DNA of 31,937 nucleotides from CAVDHB01 sp963608705 (GTDB taxonomy: Bacteria; Bacteroidota; Bacteroidia; Bacteroidales; Bacteroidaceae): positions 1-31,937 of the forward strand of contig CAVDHB010000001.1 in NCBI GenBank assembly GCA_963608705.1, in the 5' to 3' direction. This document shows, piece by piece, positions 1-7,543 of this stretch. The position numbers and the translations under genes are program-made. Numbering within the stretch: the stretch's first letter is position 1; every line of letters begins with the position of its first letter. Under the pieces are notes generated by a model. It had not been told where the DNA came from, did no database searches, and was given only the letters and a program-made list of their open reading frames with translations.

Positions 1-70
1 GAAATAGCTCAGTTGGTAGAGCACAACCTTGCCAAGGTTGGGGTCGCGAGTTCGAATCTCGTTTTCCGCT
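1..70 (+). tRNA. tRNA-Gly (GCC), 5' end cut by window edge
   Basis: The anticodon arm CAACC-TTGCCAA-GGTTG places GCC at the anticodon, so the tRNA reads glycine codons GGC and GGU. The D-arm (GCTCAGTTGGTAGAGC) and the T-arm (GCGAG TTCGAAT CTCGT) are intact. The 3' acceptor strand TTTCCGC needs a 5' partner GCGGAAA. The window opens at GAAA, so the first three bases are missing because of the window boundary, not because the gene is broken. The discriminator is T at 70 and CCA is not encoded. Confidence 0.95.
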
Positions 71-75
71 CTTTT

Positions 76-110
76 AAAAAGGCTTGCTTTTACGCAAGCC
101 TTTTTATTTT
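76..110 (+). terminator. Rho-independent terminator of tRNA-Gly
   Basis: AAAAAGGCTTGC (76-87) pairs with GCAAGCCTTTTT (94-105) around a 6-nt loop, followed by a T-rich tail. It begins 6 nt after the tRNA discriminator base. Confidence 0.9.
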
Positions 111-301
111 TATCCGACATTTCTTCCATCTATCCATTCACCACTCTTTGTAACCGTTCCAATCGACAGTAGAGACGCAATTCATCGCATCTCCAAGCCA
201 ACAAGGGATATACAATTAATACATTGTAAATCAATTACTTGCGATGATATTCAAAGTCTCTTTTATAAGCCTTTGTAACTGCTTTATAATCAATAAGTTG
301 C

Positions 302-411
302 AACTTGTACCGTAATGACCGCTCACTTGTAGCGTAATGGGCGTTCATTACGGTACAAGTGAGCCGTCACTTGTATAGAAGTGGGAAATCACTTGTGTAG
401 AGGAGGGAAAT
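302..411. repeat. Block of five 22-nt repeat units
   Basis: Five consecutive 22-nt units fit exactly at 302, 324, 346, 368 and 390. Units 1, 2, 4 and 5 share a start like (C/A)ACTTGT. Unit 3 is in inverted sense, which makes a perfect 16-bp inverted repeat, ACTTGTACCGTAATGA (303-318) against 345-360. The rest of the 111-500 stretch has no gene I can support. The block sits between the tRNA-Gly terminator and the 3' end of an AraC gene. Its function is unknown; it could fold as a hairpin in RNA or cruciform DNA. Confidence 0.8.
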
Positions 412-500
412 GGAGATACGATGAAACGTGTCTCTACTTTGGGAGGACAGATTGGTGAAGCTTGCTTTCTTCCGTTTAATTAGACTTCCAGTAAGACCTC

Positions 501-1385
501 TTATTCCTCTGAGGCTTTCATCCGGTATTCTTTGGGAGTTAGTCCTGTGTAATGCCGAAAGTATTTGCTGAAGAATGATTGATTGGGAAAGTTCAAGGTG
601 TTCGCAATCTCCTGCATGCTCATATTGGTGGTCTGCAGGAGCAGTTTCGTTTCCTGCACTACGAAGCTGCTAATCCATTTGGAGGGAGAGTTGCCACTTA
701 CAGCCTTTACCGTGCTGGAAAGATGTTTGGGCGTAATGAACATCTTTTCGGCGTAAAACTCCACATTGCGTTCCTTGCGGAAGTTTTCCATGAGCAATTT
801 GTAGAAGTTCTGGAACACCACTTCTTTCCGTGTCTTAGGACCTGGTACATTCTTGCATTGCTTCATGTACAAGTTGTATACATCGAAGAAAAGGCTGCGT
901 AACAATCCTATCAGTACTTCTCGGATATATTTATGGTCTTCTTTCTCTTTCAGCTTCTCTTCCATTAAGTTGAAGTAGAGTTTTATGCTCTTGATTCTTT
1001 TCTCGTCCAGATGGAGGCTGGGCTTGTCTGCTACTTTAAAGAAGAAAGTCAGCAGGTTCTCGTTCAGGGGAATGATGTCCTTGAACCATTCCTTGGAAAT
1101 TAATGCATATCGTCCGATGAAGTCCGAACTCCATTCCCGTGGCTGGAGCAGGAAGTCGAAGGGGAGAAAGATATAATCGTCTTTTTGAAATGTCTGCTCT
1201 TTCAGATTGATTAGAGCTTTGCATTCTCCTTCTTCGCAGTATCCCAAAATGAAATACTGTGTGCGGAAAGGTCGTGTGTACGGGGTAGAGGGCGAGGTCA
1301 CTAAGTAGAAGTCTTCTCCGATGGAGTAGACCCCCTTGTGAAAATCTGGCCTTAGGACTGTTTTATTCAATATAGTGGCAGACAT
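501..1385 (-). CDS. AraC-family transcriptional regulator
   Basis: This is a DNA-binding activator-type regulator of about 294 aa. The N-terminal ~150 residues look like a cupin-type effector domain. The C-terminal ~100 residues carry the two AraC helix-turn-helix motifs: FYAEKMFITPKHLSSTVKAV is the first, and the stretch ending in SFFSKYFRHYTGLTPKEYR is the second with the typical C-terminal signature. The reading frame is open to a TTG at 1406, but a TAACTTTGC -7 box lies over that TTG, so transcription must start downstream. The ATG at 1385 (MSATILNK) is therefore the likely start. It resembles the AraC protein at 12487 in architecture. No target is evident: its neighbours are the repeat block and a second AraC gene in the same orientation. 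Confidence 0.88.
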   Translation of the reverse strand: MSATILNKTVLRPDFHKGVYSIGEDFYLVTSPSTPYTRPFRTQYFILGYCEEGECKALINLKEQTFQKDDYIFLPFDFLLQPREWSSDFIGRYALISKEWFKDIIPLNENLLTFFFKVADKPSLHLDEKRIKSIKLYFNLMEEKLKEKEDHKYIREVLIGLLRSLFFDVYNLYMKQCKNVPGPKTRKEVVFQNFYKLLMENFRKERNVEFYAEKMFITPKHLSSTVKAVSGNSPSKWISSFVVQETKLLLQTTNMSMQEIANTLNFPNQSFFSKYFRHYTGLTPKEYRMKASEE

Positions 1386-1402
1386 GATAATGTTTTTATG
1401 GT

Positions 1403-1411
1403 GCAAAGTTA
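1403..1411 (-). promoter_or_regulatory. -7 promoter box (TAACTTTGC) of the AraC gene at 501
   Basis: It matches the Bacteroidetes TAnnTTTG consensus on the minus strand and ends 17 nt before the ATG at 1385. No clear TTTG -33 box is visible at the expected distance. It decides the start codon because it overlaps the upstream TTG. Confidence 0.7.
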
Positions 1412-1470
1412 AACAAAAAACTTGAAAAGCTGATGAAACGCAGGAGAATAGTGTGGACGGAAAGACTGGG

Positions 1471-2346
1471 TTATGAGTTTATCTGCGTCCTGTATTCAGA
1501 AGGTGTCCGTTTCGTCTGCTTCTCAAATTGGGCGAAGAAGTGTGTCAGGTTGTTATATCCCGATTCGTAGGCTATCTGCGAGACGGTCATGTCTGAATGA
1601 GCCAGTAGTTTGCAGGCATGTTCTATCCGTATTTCGGCAAGGCATTGGAAGATGCTCTTGTCCGTGCGCTGTTTGAAGTAGCGGCACAGTGCGGTCGGAT
1701 TTTGCTTGACGTATTCGGCTATGTCGTCCAATACGATTTTTTCCTTGAAGTGATTGTATAAATAGGAATAGACTCTGTTCACTGGTTCTTGCACGTCCGG
1801 AATGAGGTTAGCGCTGTTGTACGCCGTGTCGGACAACAGCTCGGTGTGTTTGCAGCGGTACAACCTCTCCAACATACGAAACAGGCAGATGACGCGGGAC
1901 GTGTATTCAGTTGTGTCGAATTCCCGTACCAGTGCCAACATCTCTTTAAACAGACCTTCCTCGTAAAAACGGACACCGTACTGGCTCTTTTGCAACAACT
2001 CATGGATATGGCGGTAATCAGGTATATCCCGCATATATGCCGGAAACAGCTCAGGGCGGAACTGTATGGCTTCGCCTGCACTGCCATTTTCTTCTTCTTT
2101 TATGGAAGCAGGATGCAGCTTGGAGTCGCACAGATGCAAGTGCGGCACGTTGCTGCCTATCAGGGCGATGTCTCCCACCTTGTAAGTAGACACTCCCTCA
2201 CCGACAAATTGTTTGCCACGGCCTTTGGTAAACAACATTATCTCGAACTCCACATGCTTATGCAGCGGAAGCACGAAGTGGGGATAGGATATGTGGCTGC
2301 ACAGGGTAGCCATGTTGTGGATAATCTTGCGTTCTAATACTGCCAT
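1471..2346 (-). CDS. AraC-family transcriptional regulator with cupin sensor domain
   Basis: A 291-aa regulator. The N-terminal domain is a cupin-like sugar or small-molecule sensor with histidines spaced as in AraC-type beta-barrels (HFVLPLHKHVEFEIMLFTKG, residues ~23-42). The C-terminal ~100 residues contain both helix-turn-helix motifs (IVLDDIAEYVKQNPTALCRYF and the MTVSQIAYESGYNNLTHFFAQF region) and end RTPSEYR. A -7 box at 2371-2379 supports the ATG at 2346. It is divergent from ribB, with 121 bp between the start codons, but nothing in the sequence ties it to riboflavin. The neighbouring AraC gene downstream is in the same orientation, 85 bp away, with its own promoter. Confidence 0.9.
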   Translation of the reverse strand: MAVLERKIIHNMATLCSHISYPHFVLPLHKHVEFEIMLFTKGRGKQFVGEGVSTYKVGDIALIGSNVPHLHLCDSKLHPASIKEEENGSAGEAIQFRPELFPAYMRDIPDYRHIHELLQKSQYGVRFYEEGLFKEMLALVREFDTTEYTSRVICLFRMLERLYRCKHTELLSDTAYNSANLIPDVQEPVNRVYSYLYNHFKEKIVLDDIAEYVKQNPTALCRYFKQRTDKSIFQCLAEIRIEHACKLLAHSDMTVSQIAYESGYNNLTHFFAQFEKQTKRTPSEYRTQINS

Positions 2347-2370
2347 CTTGATGACTTGTTATTTCCACTT

Positions 2371-2379
2371 GCAAAGATA
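2371..2379 (-). promoter_or_regulatory. -7 promoter box (TATCTTTGC) of the AraC gene at 1471
   Basis: TAnnTTTG match on the minus strand, 24 nt upstream of the ATG at 2346. The -33 region has no clear TTTG at the usual spacing. Confidence 0.65.
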
Positions 2380-2427
2380 GTGAATTAGATGGCAAATATA
2401 ATGGATAGCAGCCTCGTTTTTTACCCG

Positions 2428-2435
2428 TAACTTTG
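2428..2435 (+). promoter_or_regulatory. -7 promoter box (TAACTTTG) of ribB
   Basis: Matches TAnnTTTG. It lies immediately before a GTG (2438) that would otherwise extend the ribB frame by 10 codons, so the ATG at 2468 is the supported start. The predicted leader is only about 25 nt, leaving no room for an FMN riboswitch. Confidence 0.65.
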
Positions 2436-2467
2436 CAGTGTCGAAATTAAAAATCAGAATAAAGTAT

Positions 2468-3100
2468 ATGGACAACAACGATTTACTATCAGTCTTGGGG
2501 AATAACTGCCAAAGAGTTGAAAGGGCGGTCGAGGCACTGAAAGAAGGGAAAGGCGTTCTGTTGACAGACGACGAGAACCGTGAGAACGAGGGGGACTTGA
2601 TATTTCCGGCACAGAGCATGACGGAGAGGGACATGGCATTAATGATACGCCATTGCAGTGGCATTGTCTGCCTTTGCCTAACGGAGGAAAAGGCTAAAGC
2701 GCTCCGTCTGCCATTGATGGTGGAACACAACACAAGTCGTTATGGTACGGCATTCACCATATCCATAGAAGCCGCCGAAGGAGTCAGCACAGGTGTCTCG
2801 GCTTCAGACCGCTTGCATACCATCCGTACTGCCATTGGCGAACACGCCACATCGGAGTCGCTGCATTATCCCGGACACGTGTTCCCGCTGATTGCCCGAC
2901 CTGGTGGCATCAAGGAACGTGACGGGCATACAGAGGGCAGCATAGAGCTTATGAAGCTGGCAGGACTTCGCCCCTGTGCCGTACTGTGTGAGCTTACCAA
3001 TGAAGACGGAAGTATGGCGCGACTGCCACAAATAATGGAATTTGGCAAACAACATGATTATCCGGTCGTGAGCATTAAAGACTTGAAAGAGGGTCAGTAG
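2468..3100 (+). CDS. ribB: 3,4-dihydroxy-2-butanone-4-phosphate synthase
   Basis: RibB converts ribulose 5-phosphate to 3,4-dihydroxy-2-butanone 4-phosphate plus formate, supplying the four-carbon unit of riboflavin. The 210-aa length is that of single-domain RibB (about 217 aa in E. coli); there is no fused GTP cyclohydrolase II domain. Visible family motifs are the acidic metal/substrate loop DDENRENEGD (34-43), the histidine-containing YPGHVFPL (134-141), RDGHTE (151-156) and CELTNEDG (174-181). The start was chosen at the ATG because the promoter -7 box overlaps the upstream GTG. It stands alone, without other riboflavin genes. Many Bacteroidetes carry a bifunctional ribBA, so this may be a second copy, but that cannot be checked here. 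Confidence 0.93.
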   Translation: MDNNDLLSVLGNNCQRVERAVEALKEGKGVLLTDDENRENEGDLIFPAQSMTERDMALMIRHCSGIVCLCLTEEKAKALRLPLMVEHNTSRYGTAFTISIEAAEGVSTGVSASDRLHTIRTAIGEHATSESLHYPGHVFPLIARPGGIKERDGHTEGSIELMKLAGLRPCAVLCELTNEDGSMARLPQIMEFGKQHDYPVVSIKDLKEGQ

Positions 3101-3131
3101 AAATTCAGTGGGGACATGGCTGTAAATAACA

Positions 3132-3170
3132 AAAAATCGGAGTCATCTTTGATTGATGAACTCCGATTTT
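3132..3170 (-). terminator. Bidirectional terminator hairpin between ribB and tRNA-Arg
   Basis: AAAAATCGGAGT (3132-3143) pairs with ACTCCGATTTT (3160-3170), leaving T-runs on both strands. It directly follows the 3' end of tRNA-Arg on the minus strand and lies 31 bp after the ribB stop, so it can serve both convergent units. Confidence 0.85.
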
Positions 3171-3171
3171 G

Positions 3172-3245
3172 TGGTCTCGTAGGGATTCAAACCCTAAACC
3201 TTCTGATCCGTAGTCAGATGCTCTATTCAGTTGAGCTACGAAACC
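3172..3245 (-). tRNA. tRNA-Arg (ACG)
   Basis: Read on the minus strand, the cloverleaf is complete. The acceptor is GGTTTCG/CGAGACC, the D-arm is GCTC...GAGC, the anticodon arm is TCTGA-CTACGGA-TCAGA with anticodon ACG (inosine-modified to read CGN), and the T-arm is TAGGG-TTTGAAT-CCCTA. The discriminator is A and CCA is not encoded. It has its own promoter and terminator. Confidence 0.95.
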
Positions 3246-3286
3246 GATTTGTTTTACAATTATGTTTTATTTCTTAATTGCGAGTG

Positions 3287-3318
3287 CAAAGGTAGTGCTT
3301 ATATCTGAATTGACCAAA
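3287..3318 (-). promoter_or_regulatory. Consensus promoter of tRNA-Arg
   Basis: On the minus strand TTTG (3315-3318) is followed by a 20-nt spacer and TACCTTTG (3287-3294). This is a full -33/-7 Bacteroidetes promoter, about 40 nt upstream of the mature tRNA. It is a useful internal yardstick for the other promoters in the window. Confidence 0.85.
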
Positions 3319-3340
3319 TAAATTCATTACTTTTTTAAGA

Positions 3341-3373
3341 AAAAAGCTATGCCAATAGTGGCATAGCCTTTTT
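3341..3373 (-). terminator. Terminator of the kdgK-kdgA operon
   Basis: AAAAAGCTATGCC (3341-3353) pairs with GGCATAGCCTTTTT (3360-3373) around AATAGT. It lies 21 bp beyond the kdgA stop codon, with a T-run on the minus strand. Confidence 0.88.
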
Positions 3374-3394
3374 ATAATAGTTCTTATGTGCTGA

Positions 3395-4066
3395 TTATTT
3401 ACGTGCTTCAGCAATATAACCAAGCGCTTCTTCGCATTTCTTTGTAACAGCGTCCCAGTTGCCAGCGGCTACTACGTCTTTCGGGAAGAGTTTGCTGCCC
3501 ATACCAACGCAGAATACACCCGCCTTGATCCATTCAGTCAAGTTTTCTTTAGTAGGAGCCACACCGCCAGTCACCATGATTTTCGTCCAGCGTACAGGAG
3601 CCAAGATGTTCTTCACGAATGCAGGACCTCCCACAGTACCGGCAGGGAATACTTTCGTAAGGTCACATCCTACTTCTTGAGCTGCGCCGATTTCAGAAAC
3701 AGTGGCGCATCCAGGAGTGTAAGGAATCAAACGGCGGTTGCAAACCTTAGCGATGTCGGGGTTGAACAACGGACCTACGATGAAGTTCGCACCCAACTGG
3801 ATGTAGAGAGAGGCCGTAGGAGCGTCCACGATAGAACCGGCACCCAGAATCAATTCCGGGCATTCTTTAGCCGCCCACTTCACTACCTCGCCGAACACTT
3901 CGTGAGCGAAGTCGCCACGGTTAGTGAACTCAAAGGCGCGAACACCACCTTTGTAGCAGGCTTTGATTACGTTCTTGCAGATTTCTACATCTTGGTTATA
4001 GAATACGGGCACCATACCCGTGGCTTTCATGGCTGAAAGTACTTGAATCTTATCGAATTTAGCCAT
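3395..4066 (-). CDS. kdgA: 2-dehydro-3-deoxy-phosphogluconate (KDPG) aldolase
   Basis: Class I aldolase that cleaves KDPG to pyruvate and glyceraldehyde 3-phosphate, the last step of uronate (and Entner-Doudoroff) breakdown in the cytosol. It has 223 aa, the normal size for the Eda/KdgA family. The Schiff-base lysine is K138 in TKVFPAG; the catalytic glutamate is E46 in RAFEFTNRG. The phosphate-binding end of the barrel shows VTGGVAPT (165-172) and GVFCVGMGSKL. It lies 35 bp downstream of kdgK in the same orientation, and a terminator follows, so the two form a transcription unit that phosphorylates and then cleaves ketodeoxygluconate. The family can also take KDPGal or KHG, so exact substrate preference is an inference from the kinase neighbour. 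Confidence 0.93.
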   Translation of the reverse strand: MAKFDKIQVLSAMKATGMVPVFYNQDVEICKNVIKACYKGGVRAFEFTNRGDFAHEVFGEVVKWAAKECPELILGAGSIVDAPTASLYIQLGANFIVGPLFNPDIAKVCNRRLIPYTPGCATVSEIGAAQEVGCDLTKVFPAGTVGGPAFVKNILAPVRWTKIMVTGGVAPTKENLTEWIKAGVFCVGMGSKLFPKDVVAAGNWDAVTKKCEEALGYIAEARK

Positions 4067-4101
4067 TTCTTTTGAAGTTGTTTTGAATGTTCAATGATAG
4101 A

Positions 4102-5124
4102 TTAACGCTGTACACGTCCATTAGCAGAGCCTTGAGCCAGGGCTTCCACCTCGGCGATGCTCTCCATATTGAAGTCTCCAGGGATAGTGTGCTTCAATGC
4201 GGAAGCTGCCACTGCGAATTCCAGTGCCTCACCCTGTGTCTTGTAAGTCATCAAACCGTGGATAACACCACCAGCGAAGCTGTCACCACCACCTACACGG
4301 TCGATAATCGGGTTGATGTCGTAGTGTTTAGACACGTAGAATTCCTTGCCGTTGTAAATCATGGCTTTCCAGCCGTTGTGTGTGGCGGAGATGGATTCAC
4401 GCAAAGAAGAGATAACATATTTGAAGCCGAAGGTGTCCATCATTCCTTTGAAGATTCCCTTGTAGCCTTCAGCGTCGGTGTTACCGCCTTCTACGTCAGC
4501 GTCGGGTTTGAAGCCAAGGCAAAGCAATGCGTCTTCCTCGTTGCCGATGCAAACGTCTACGTATTTCATCAACGGTTTCATGATGCTCTGCGCCTTTTCT
4601 GTGTTCCACAGTTTTTTGCGGAAGTTCAAGTCGCAGGAAACTGTCACATTGTGGCGTTTTGCTGCCTCGCAAGCCAGACGAACCAACTCGGCTGCCTTGT
4701 CGGAGATAGCGGGAGTAATACCCGTCCAGTGGAACCAGCTTGCGCCTTCCATGATTTTGTCGAAGTCAAAGTCTTGAGGGTCAGCCTCTGCGATAGCGGA
4801 GTCCGCACGGTCATAGATGACTTTGGAGGGACGCATGGACGCACCTGTTTCAAGATAGTAGATACCTACACGTTTTCCGCCACGGGCGATATAGTCTGTT
4901 TTCACTCCGTAACGACGCAATGCGTTCAGCGCAGCCTGACCGATTTCGTGTGCCGGAAGCTTGGTCACGAAATAGGACTCGTGTCCGTAGTTTGCGCAGC
5001 TTACTGCCACATTAGCTTCACCGCCACCGTAATTTACATCAAATTGGTTGGCTTGCACAAAGCGAGATTGCCCCGGAGTTGAAAGACGGAGCATGATTTC
5101 ACCCATTGTAACGATTTTTCCCAT
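4102..5124 (-). CDS. kdgK: 2-dehydro-3-deoxygluconokinase (PfkB-family sugar kinase)
   Basis: Phosphorylates 2-keto-3-deoxygluconate to KDPG with ATP, feeding the aldolase encoded next. The 340-aa protein has the PfkB/ribokinase fold signatures: an N-terminal substrate motif NYGGGEANVAVSCANYG (31-47) and the C-terminal anion-hole motif DRVGGGDSFAGG (275-286), with D281 as catalytic base. The second glycine of the usual GAGD is G rather than A, a common variant. NEEDALLCLG (195-204) is the typical NxxE region. The start ATG at 5124 follows an A-rich leader. The promoter lies at 5184-5215, and a LacI-type gene is divergent, suggesting substrate-dependent control. Pairing with KDPG aldolase makes ketodeoxygluconate the best substrate guess over other PfkB sugars. 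Confidence 0.9.
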   Translation of the reverse strand: MGKIVTMGEIMLRLSTPGQSRFVQANQFDVNYGGGEANVAVSCANYGHESYFVTKLPAHEIGQAALNALRRYGVKTDYIARGGKRVGIYYLETGASMRPSKVIYDRADSAIAEADPQDFDFDKIMEGASWFHWTGITPAISDKAAELVRLACEAAKRHNVTVSCDLNFRKKLWNTEKAQSIMKPLMKYVDVCIGNEEDALLCLGFKPDADVEGGNTDAEGYKGIFKGMMDTFGFKYVISSLRESISATHNGWKAMIYNGKEFYVSKHYDINPIIDRVGGGDSFAGGVIHGLMTYKTQGEALEFAVAASALKHTIPGDFNMESIAEVEALAQGSANGRVQR

Positions 5125-5183
5125 TGTTTTTTTCTTTGAAGTTATGAATTAAGTTCTTCTGTATAGTCGATTGTTTGCGCCCA

Positions 5184-5215
5184 CAAAAATAGATATTTTC
5201 TTTGTAATGCCCAAA
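5184..5215 (-). promoter_or_regulatory. Promoter of kdgK-kdgA
   Basis: On the minus strand TTTG (5212-5215) is followed by a 20-nt spacer and TATTTTTG (5184-5191). The leader to the ATG is about 55 nt. Just upstream, AAAC-AC-GTTT (5217-5226) is a short imperfect palindrome between the two divergent promoters and could be part of a LacI-type operator; that part is a weak inference. Confidence 0.75.
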
Positions 5216-5259
5216 TAAACACGTTTTTTTTTCATATTCAGTAAAAAACTCGTCTGCCT

Positions 5260-5292
5260 TTTGTGTGGATTGGAATTTTTTAGCTACTTTCG
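5260..5292 (+). promoter_or_regulatory. Promoter of the LacI-type regulator gene
   Basis: TTTG (5260-5263), a 21-nt spacer, then TACTTTCG (5285-5292), one mismatch from TAnnTTTG. It sits 25 nt upstream of the ATG at 5318. Confidence 0.6.
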
Positions 5293-5317
5293 TGCTTGAA
5301 TAAAATACGACAAGACA

Positions 5318-6400
5318 ATGGATAAGATGAACATGACGACGCCTGACAAGATTCGGATAAAAGACATTGCCATGGAAGCGGGAGTTTCCACGGGGACCGT
5401 AGACCGTGTGTTGCATGGAAGGCCTAATGTGTCGGAAGAAAGCCGGAAGAAAGTGGAAGCGGTGTTGAGGCGTATCAACTACCAGCCCAACCGGTATGCC
5501 AGCGCTTTGGCCTCCAACAAGAGATTCCGCTTTGAGTTTCTGCTGCCGGAGCATCAGTCTGGGGATTATTTCTCCTATATAGAAGAGGGTATCCGCACAG
5601 GTATGGAGAGTTTCCGTGATTTCAACTTGAACATCGGAATTAATTATTACAACCCTTTTGACGGGAACTCTTTTTTAGAGAAAGGGGAAGATTTACTGAT
5701 ACGCCGTCCCGAAGGGTGCGTCATTGTGCCGATGGATGAGGAAACCACCCGTAAAATAACAGATAAGCTGAATGAGGAGGGTATCTCCTATATTTTCCTT
5801 GACTCTACGCTTCCGGCTTTGAATCCGTTGGCGTTTTATGGGCAGGATTCACGCAAGAGCGGACGTTTCGCCGCCCACATTTTATCCTGCTTGACGAAAG
5901 AAAACGGAGATTTGACCATCTTCAAACAGCTGGTAGGAGGACAGGTGCGTTCCAATCAGCAGCTTCACAGGGAAGAGGGCTTCCGGGCTTACTTCGCTGA
6001 GAAACGTCCGGATGTGGTCTTGTCTGAGTTGATACTTCCTTACGAACATCCTGAGGTGTACACGGACTTGCTGGACGCTCATTTTCGGGAGCATCCAAAG
6101 ACTTCTGTGGGCGTGGCCTTTTTCTCCCGTTGCTTTTACATCGGCGAGTACCTGCAAAAACGTCCTTCGCTTTCCGTGAAAGTGTTGGGATATGACTTGC
6201 TGGAAAAGAACAAGGCGTGTCTGAAGGAGGGATCTGTGGAGTTCCTTATCACACAGCACCCTGTGTATCAGGGGTTCGGATGTCTGAAGACACTCTTCAA
6301 TCATTTCGTGCTGAAAGAAGAAGTGGGGCAATGCAACCATTATATGCCTATTGAGCTGTTGTCCATGGACAATGTGGACTTTTACCAGCATCGGTGGTGA
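5318..6400 (+). CDS. LacI-family transcriptional regulator, likely controlling kdgKA
   Basis: A 360-aa regulator. Residues 13-33 (RIKDIAMEAGVSTGTVDRVLH) form the LacI helix-turn-helix. GRPNVSEESRKKVEAVL is the third helix, and INYQPNRYASALASNK (53-68) is the hinge helix that inserts in the operator minor groove. The rest is a periplasmic-binding-protein-like effector domain that should bind a sugar or sugar acid. It is divergent from kdgK with 193 bp between start codons, the usual arrangement for a local regulator. The likely effector is a uronate catabolite such as ketodeoxygluconate; this is inferred from position only. Translation may start at the first ATG or at MNMTTPDK three codons on. 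Confidence 0.9.
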   Translation: MDKMNMTTPDKIRIKDIAMEAGVSTGTVDRVLHGRPNVSEESRKKVEAVLRRINYQPNRYASALASNKRFRFEFLLPEHQSGDYFSYIEEGIRTGMESFRDFNLNIGINYYNPFDGNSFLEKGEDLLIRRPEGCVIVPMDEETTRKITDKLNEEGISYIFLDSTLPALNPLAFYGQDSRKSGRFAAHILSCLTKENGDLTIFKQLVGGQVRSNQQLHREEGFRAYFAEKRPDVVLSELILPYEHPEVYTDLLDAHFREHPKTSVGVAFFSRCFYIGEYLQKRPSLSVKVLGYDLLEKNKACLKEGSVEFLITQHPVYQGFGCLKTLFNHFVLKEEVGQCNHYMPIELLSMDNVDFYQHRW

Positions 6401-6448
6401 GATATTTTATATGCGTATACAAGAGGAATATATAGGCTTGTCTCGTGC

Positions 6449-7534
6449 TCATGTCCTTTTGCGGTAGCTCATTATCGCCCATACATTCATAATCACGGCA
6501 ATGACGCCGAGAGCTGACACTTGGTGGATGATACTGGTGAAATCTCCCCCGCGGACAAAAACCGTGCGGACAGCGTCAATGAAATAGTGCATGGGGTTGA
6601 TGTAGGTGGTGAGATAAGCCCAGGACGGCATGGAACGGACGGGGGTGAAGAGTCCGCTGAGCAACAACAGGCATACCACAATGAACCACATCACGAAAAC
6701 CGCTTGCTGCATGGTGTTGTTATAATTGGATATGACCAGTCCCAATCCGCTGAAGATAAACGCCAAGAGCATTGCCAGGAGATACACCAGCCCGAGGTTC
6801 CCGGCTGAAGTGATGCCGTATACCGCCCAAGCCAGCACAATGCAGAGAGTGAGTACCACTAAGGCAATCAACCAATAAGGGATGAGCTTGGCAAGGATGA
6901 AGTTCGTCCTGCTTACAGGTGTCACATTGATGGCCTCGATGGTGCCGCTTTCTTTCTCGCCCACAATGTTGAGTGCAGGCAGGAATCCGCCTATCAGCAT
7001 CATCAAGATGGCCAACAGGGAGGGAATCATGAAGAGCTTGTAGTTGAGATGTTTGTTGTACAGGTAGAGTGCGGAGACTGCTTCTGAGGCGGTTGGGATG
7101 GGGGAGGAGACAGACTGGGTGATGATACTGGAAAGATAAGCGTTGCCCATGTTCCCTTTCACACCGTTCACCGCATTGGTGGCTACCAATATGGATGGAC
7201 GCTTGCCCAGTTTTGTGTCACGCTCGAAGTGAGGCGGAATCTCCACAATCGCATCCGCCACTGAATTTTCCATGTCCTCCATCGCTTCTGTGTAGCTCCC
7301 TTTCTGCCCCTGGAAGATGAAATAGTCGCTTGCCTCAATGCGATGCACCAGCTCCGAGGACATGGTGGAACGGTCATTATCGACCACATCCACTGTGATG
7401 TTCCTTATCTCCATACTCATTACCCACGGCATCACACACATGACGACAATCGGGAAGATGAAGATGAGCCGAGGAATGAACGCGTTTCTTCGTATTTGAA
7501 GGAACTCCTTTTGTATTAAGAATTTGAGAATCAT
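6449..7534 (-). CDS. ABC-2 type transporter permease (YbhR-like)
   Basis: Inner-membrane subunit of an ABC exporter, 361 aa, last gene of the five-gene export operon. Topology fits the ABC2_membrane_3 family: one N-terminal membrane helix (about 23-41), a large extracytoplasmic loop (about 42-170), then five hydrophobic segments to the C-terminus. The conserved GEKESGTIEAINVTPVSR stretch (about 192-209) is the family hallmark cytoplasmic coupling segment. The gene starts 9 bp after the stop of the preceding permease, which has the same plan, so the two probably form a heterodimeric channel with the tandem ATPase. The substrate is unknown; the closest known arrangement is E. coli ybhGFSR (drug and cation export). 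Confidence 0.9.
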   Translation of the reverse strand: MILKFLIQKEFLQIRRNAFIPRLIFIFPIVVMCVMPWVMSMEIRNITVDVVDNDRSTMSSELVHRIEASDYFIFQGQKGSYTEAMEDMENSVADAIVEIPPHFERDTKLGKRPSILVATNAVNGVKGNMGNAYLSSIITQSVSSPIPTASEAVSALYLYNKHLNYKLFMIPSLLAILMMLIGGFLPALNIVGEKESGTIEAINVTPVSRTNFILAKLIPYWLIALVVLTLCIVLAWAVYGITSAGNLGLVYLLAMLLAFIFSGLGLVISNYNNTMQQAVFVMWFIVVCLLLLSGLFTPVRSMPSWAYLTTYINPMHYFIDAVRTVFVRGGDFTSIIHQVSALGVIAVIMNVWAIMSYRKRT

Positions 7535-7543
7535 AATGAGTGG

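Noticed and set aside
84..278. A 64-codon ORF after tRNA-Gly
   Set aside because: It starts inside the terminator hairpin, has no promoter, and its composition is not protein-like.
302..411. Possible CRISPR array
   Set aside because: The 22-nt units are contiguous, without spacers between repeats, one is inverted, and there are no cas genes nearby.
2436..2467. FMN riboswitch before ribB
   Set aside because: The promoter -7 box leaves a leader of only ~25 nt, far too short for the aptamer.
4087..5082. A 331-codon ORF on the plus strand
   Set aside because: It is the antisense frame of kdgK, which has all kinase motifs.
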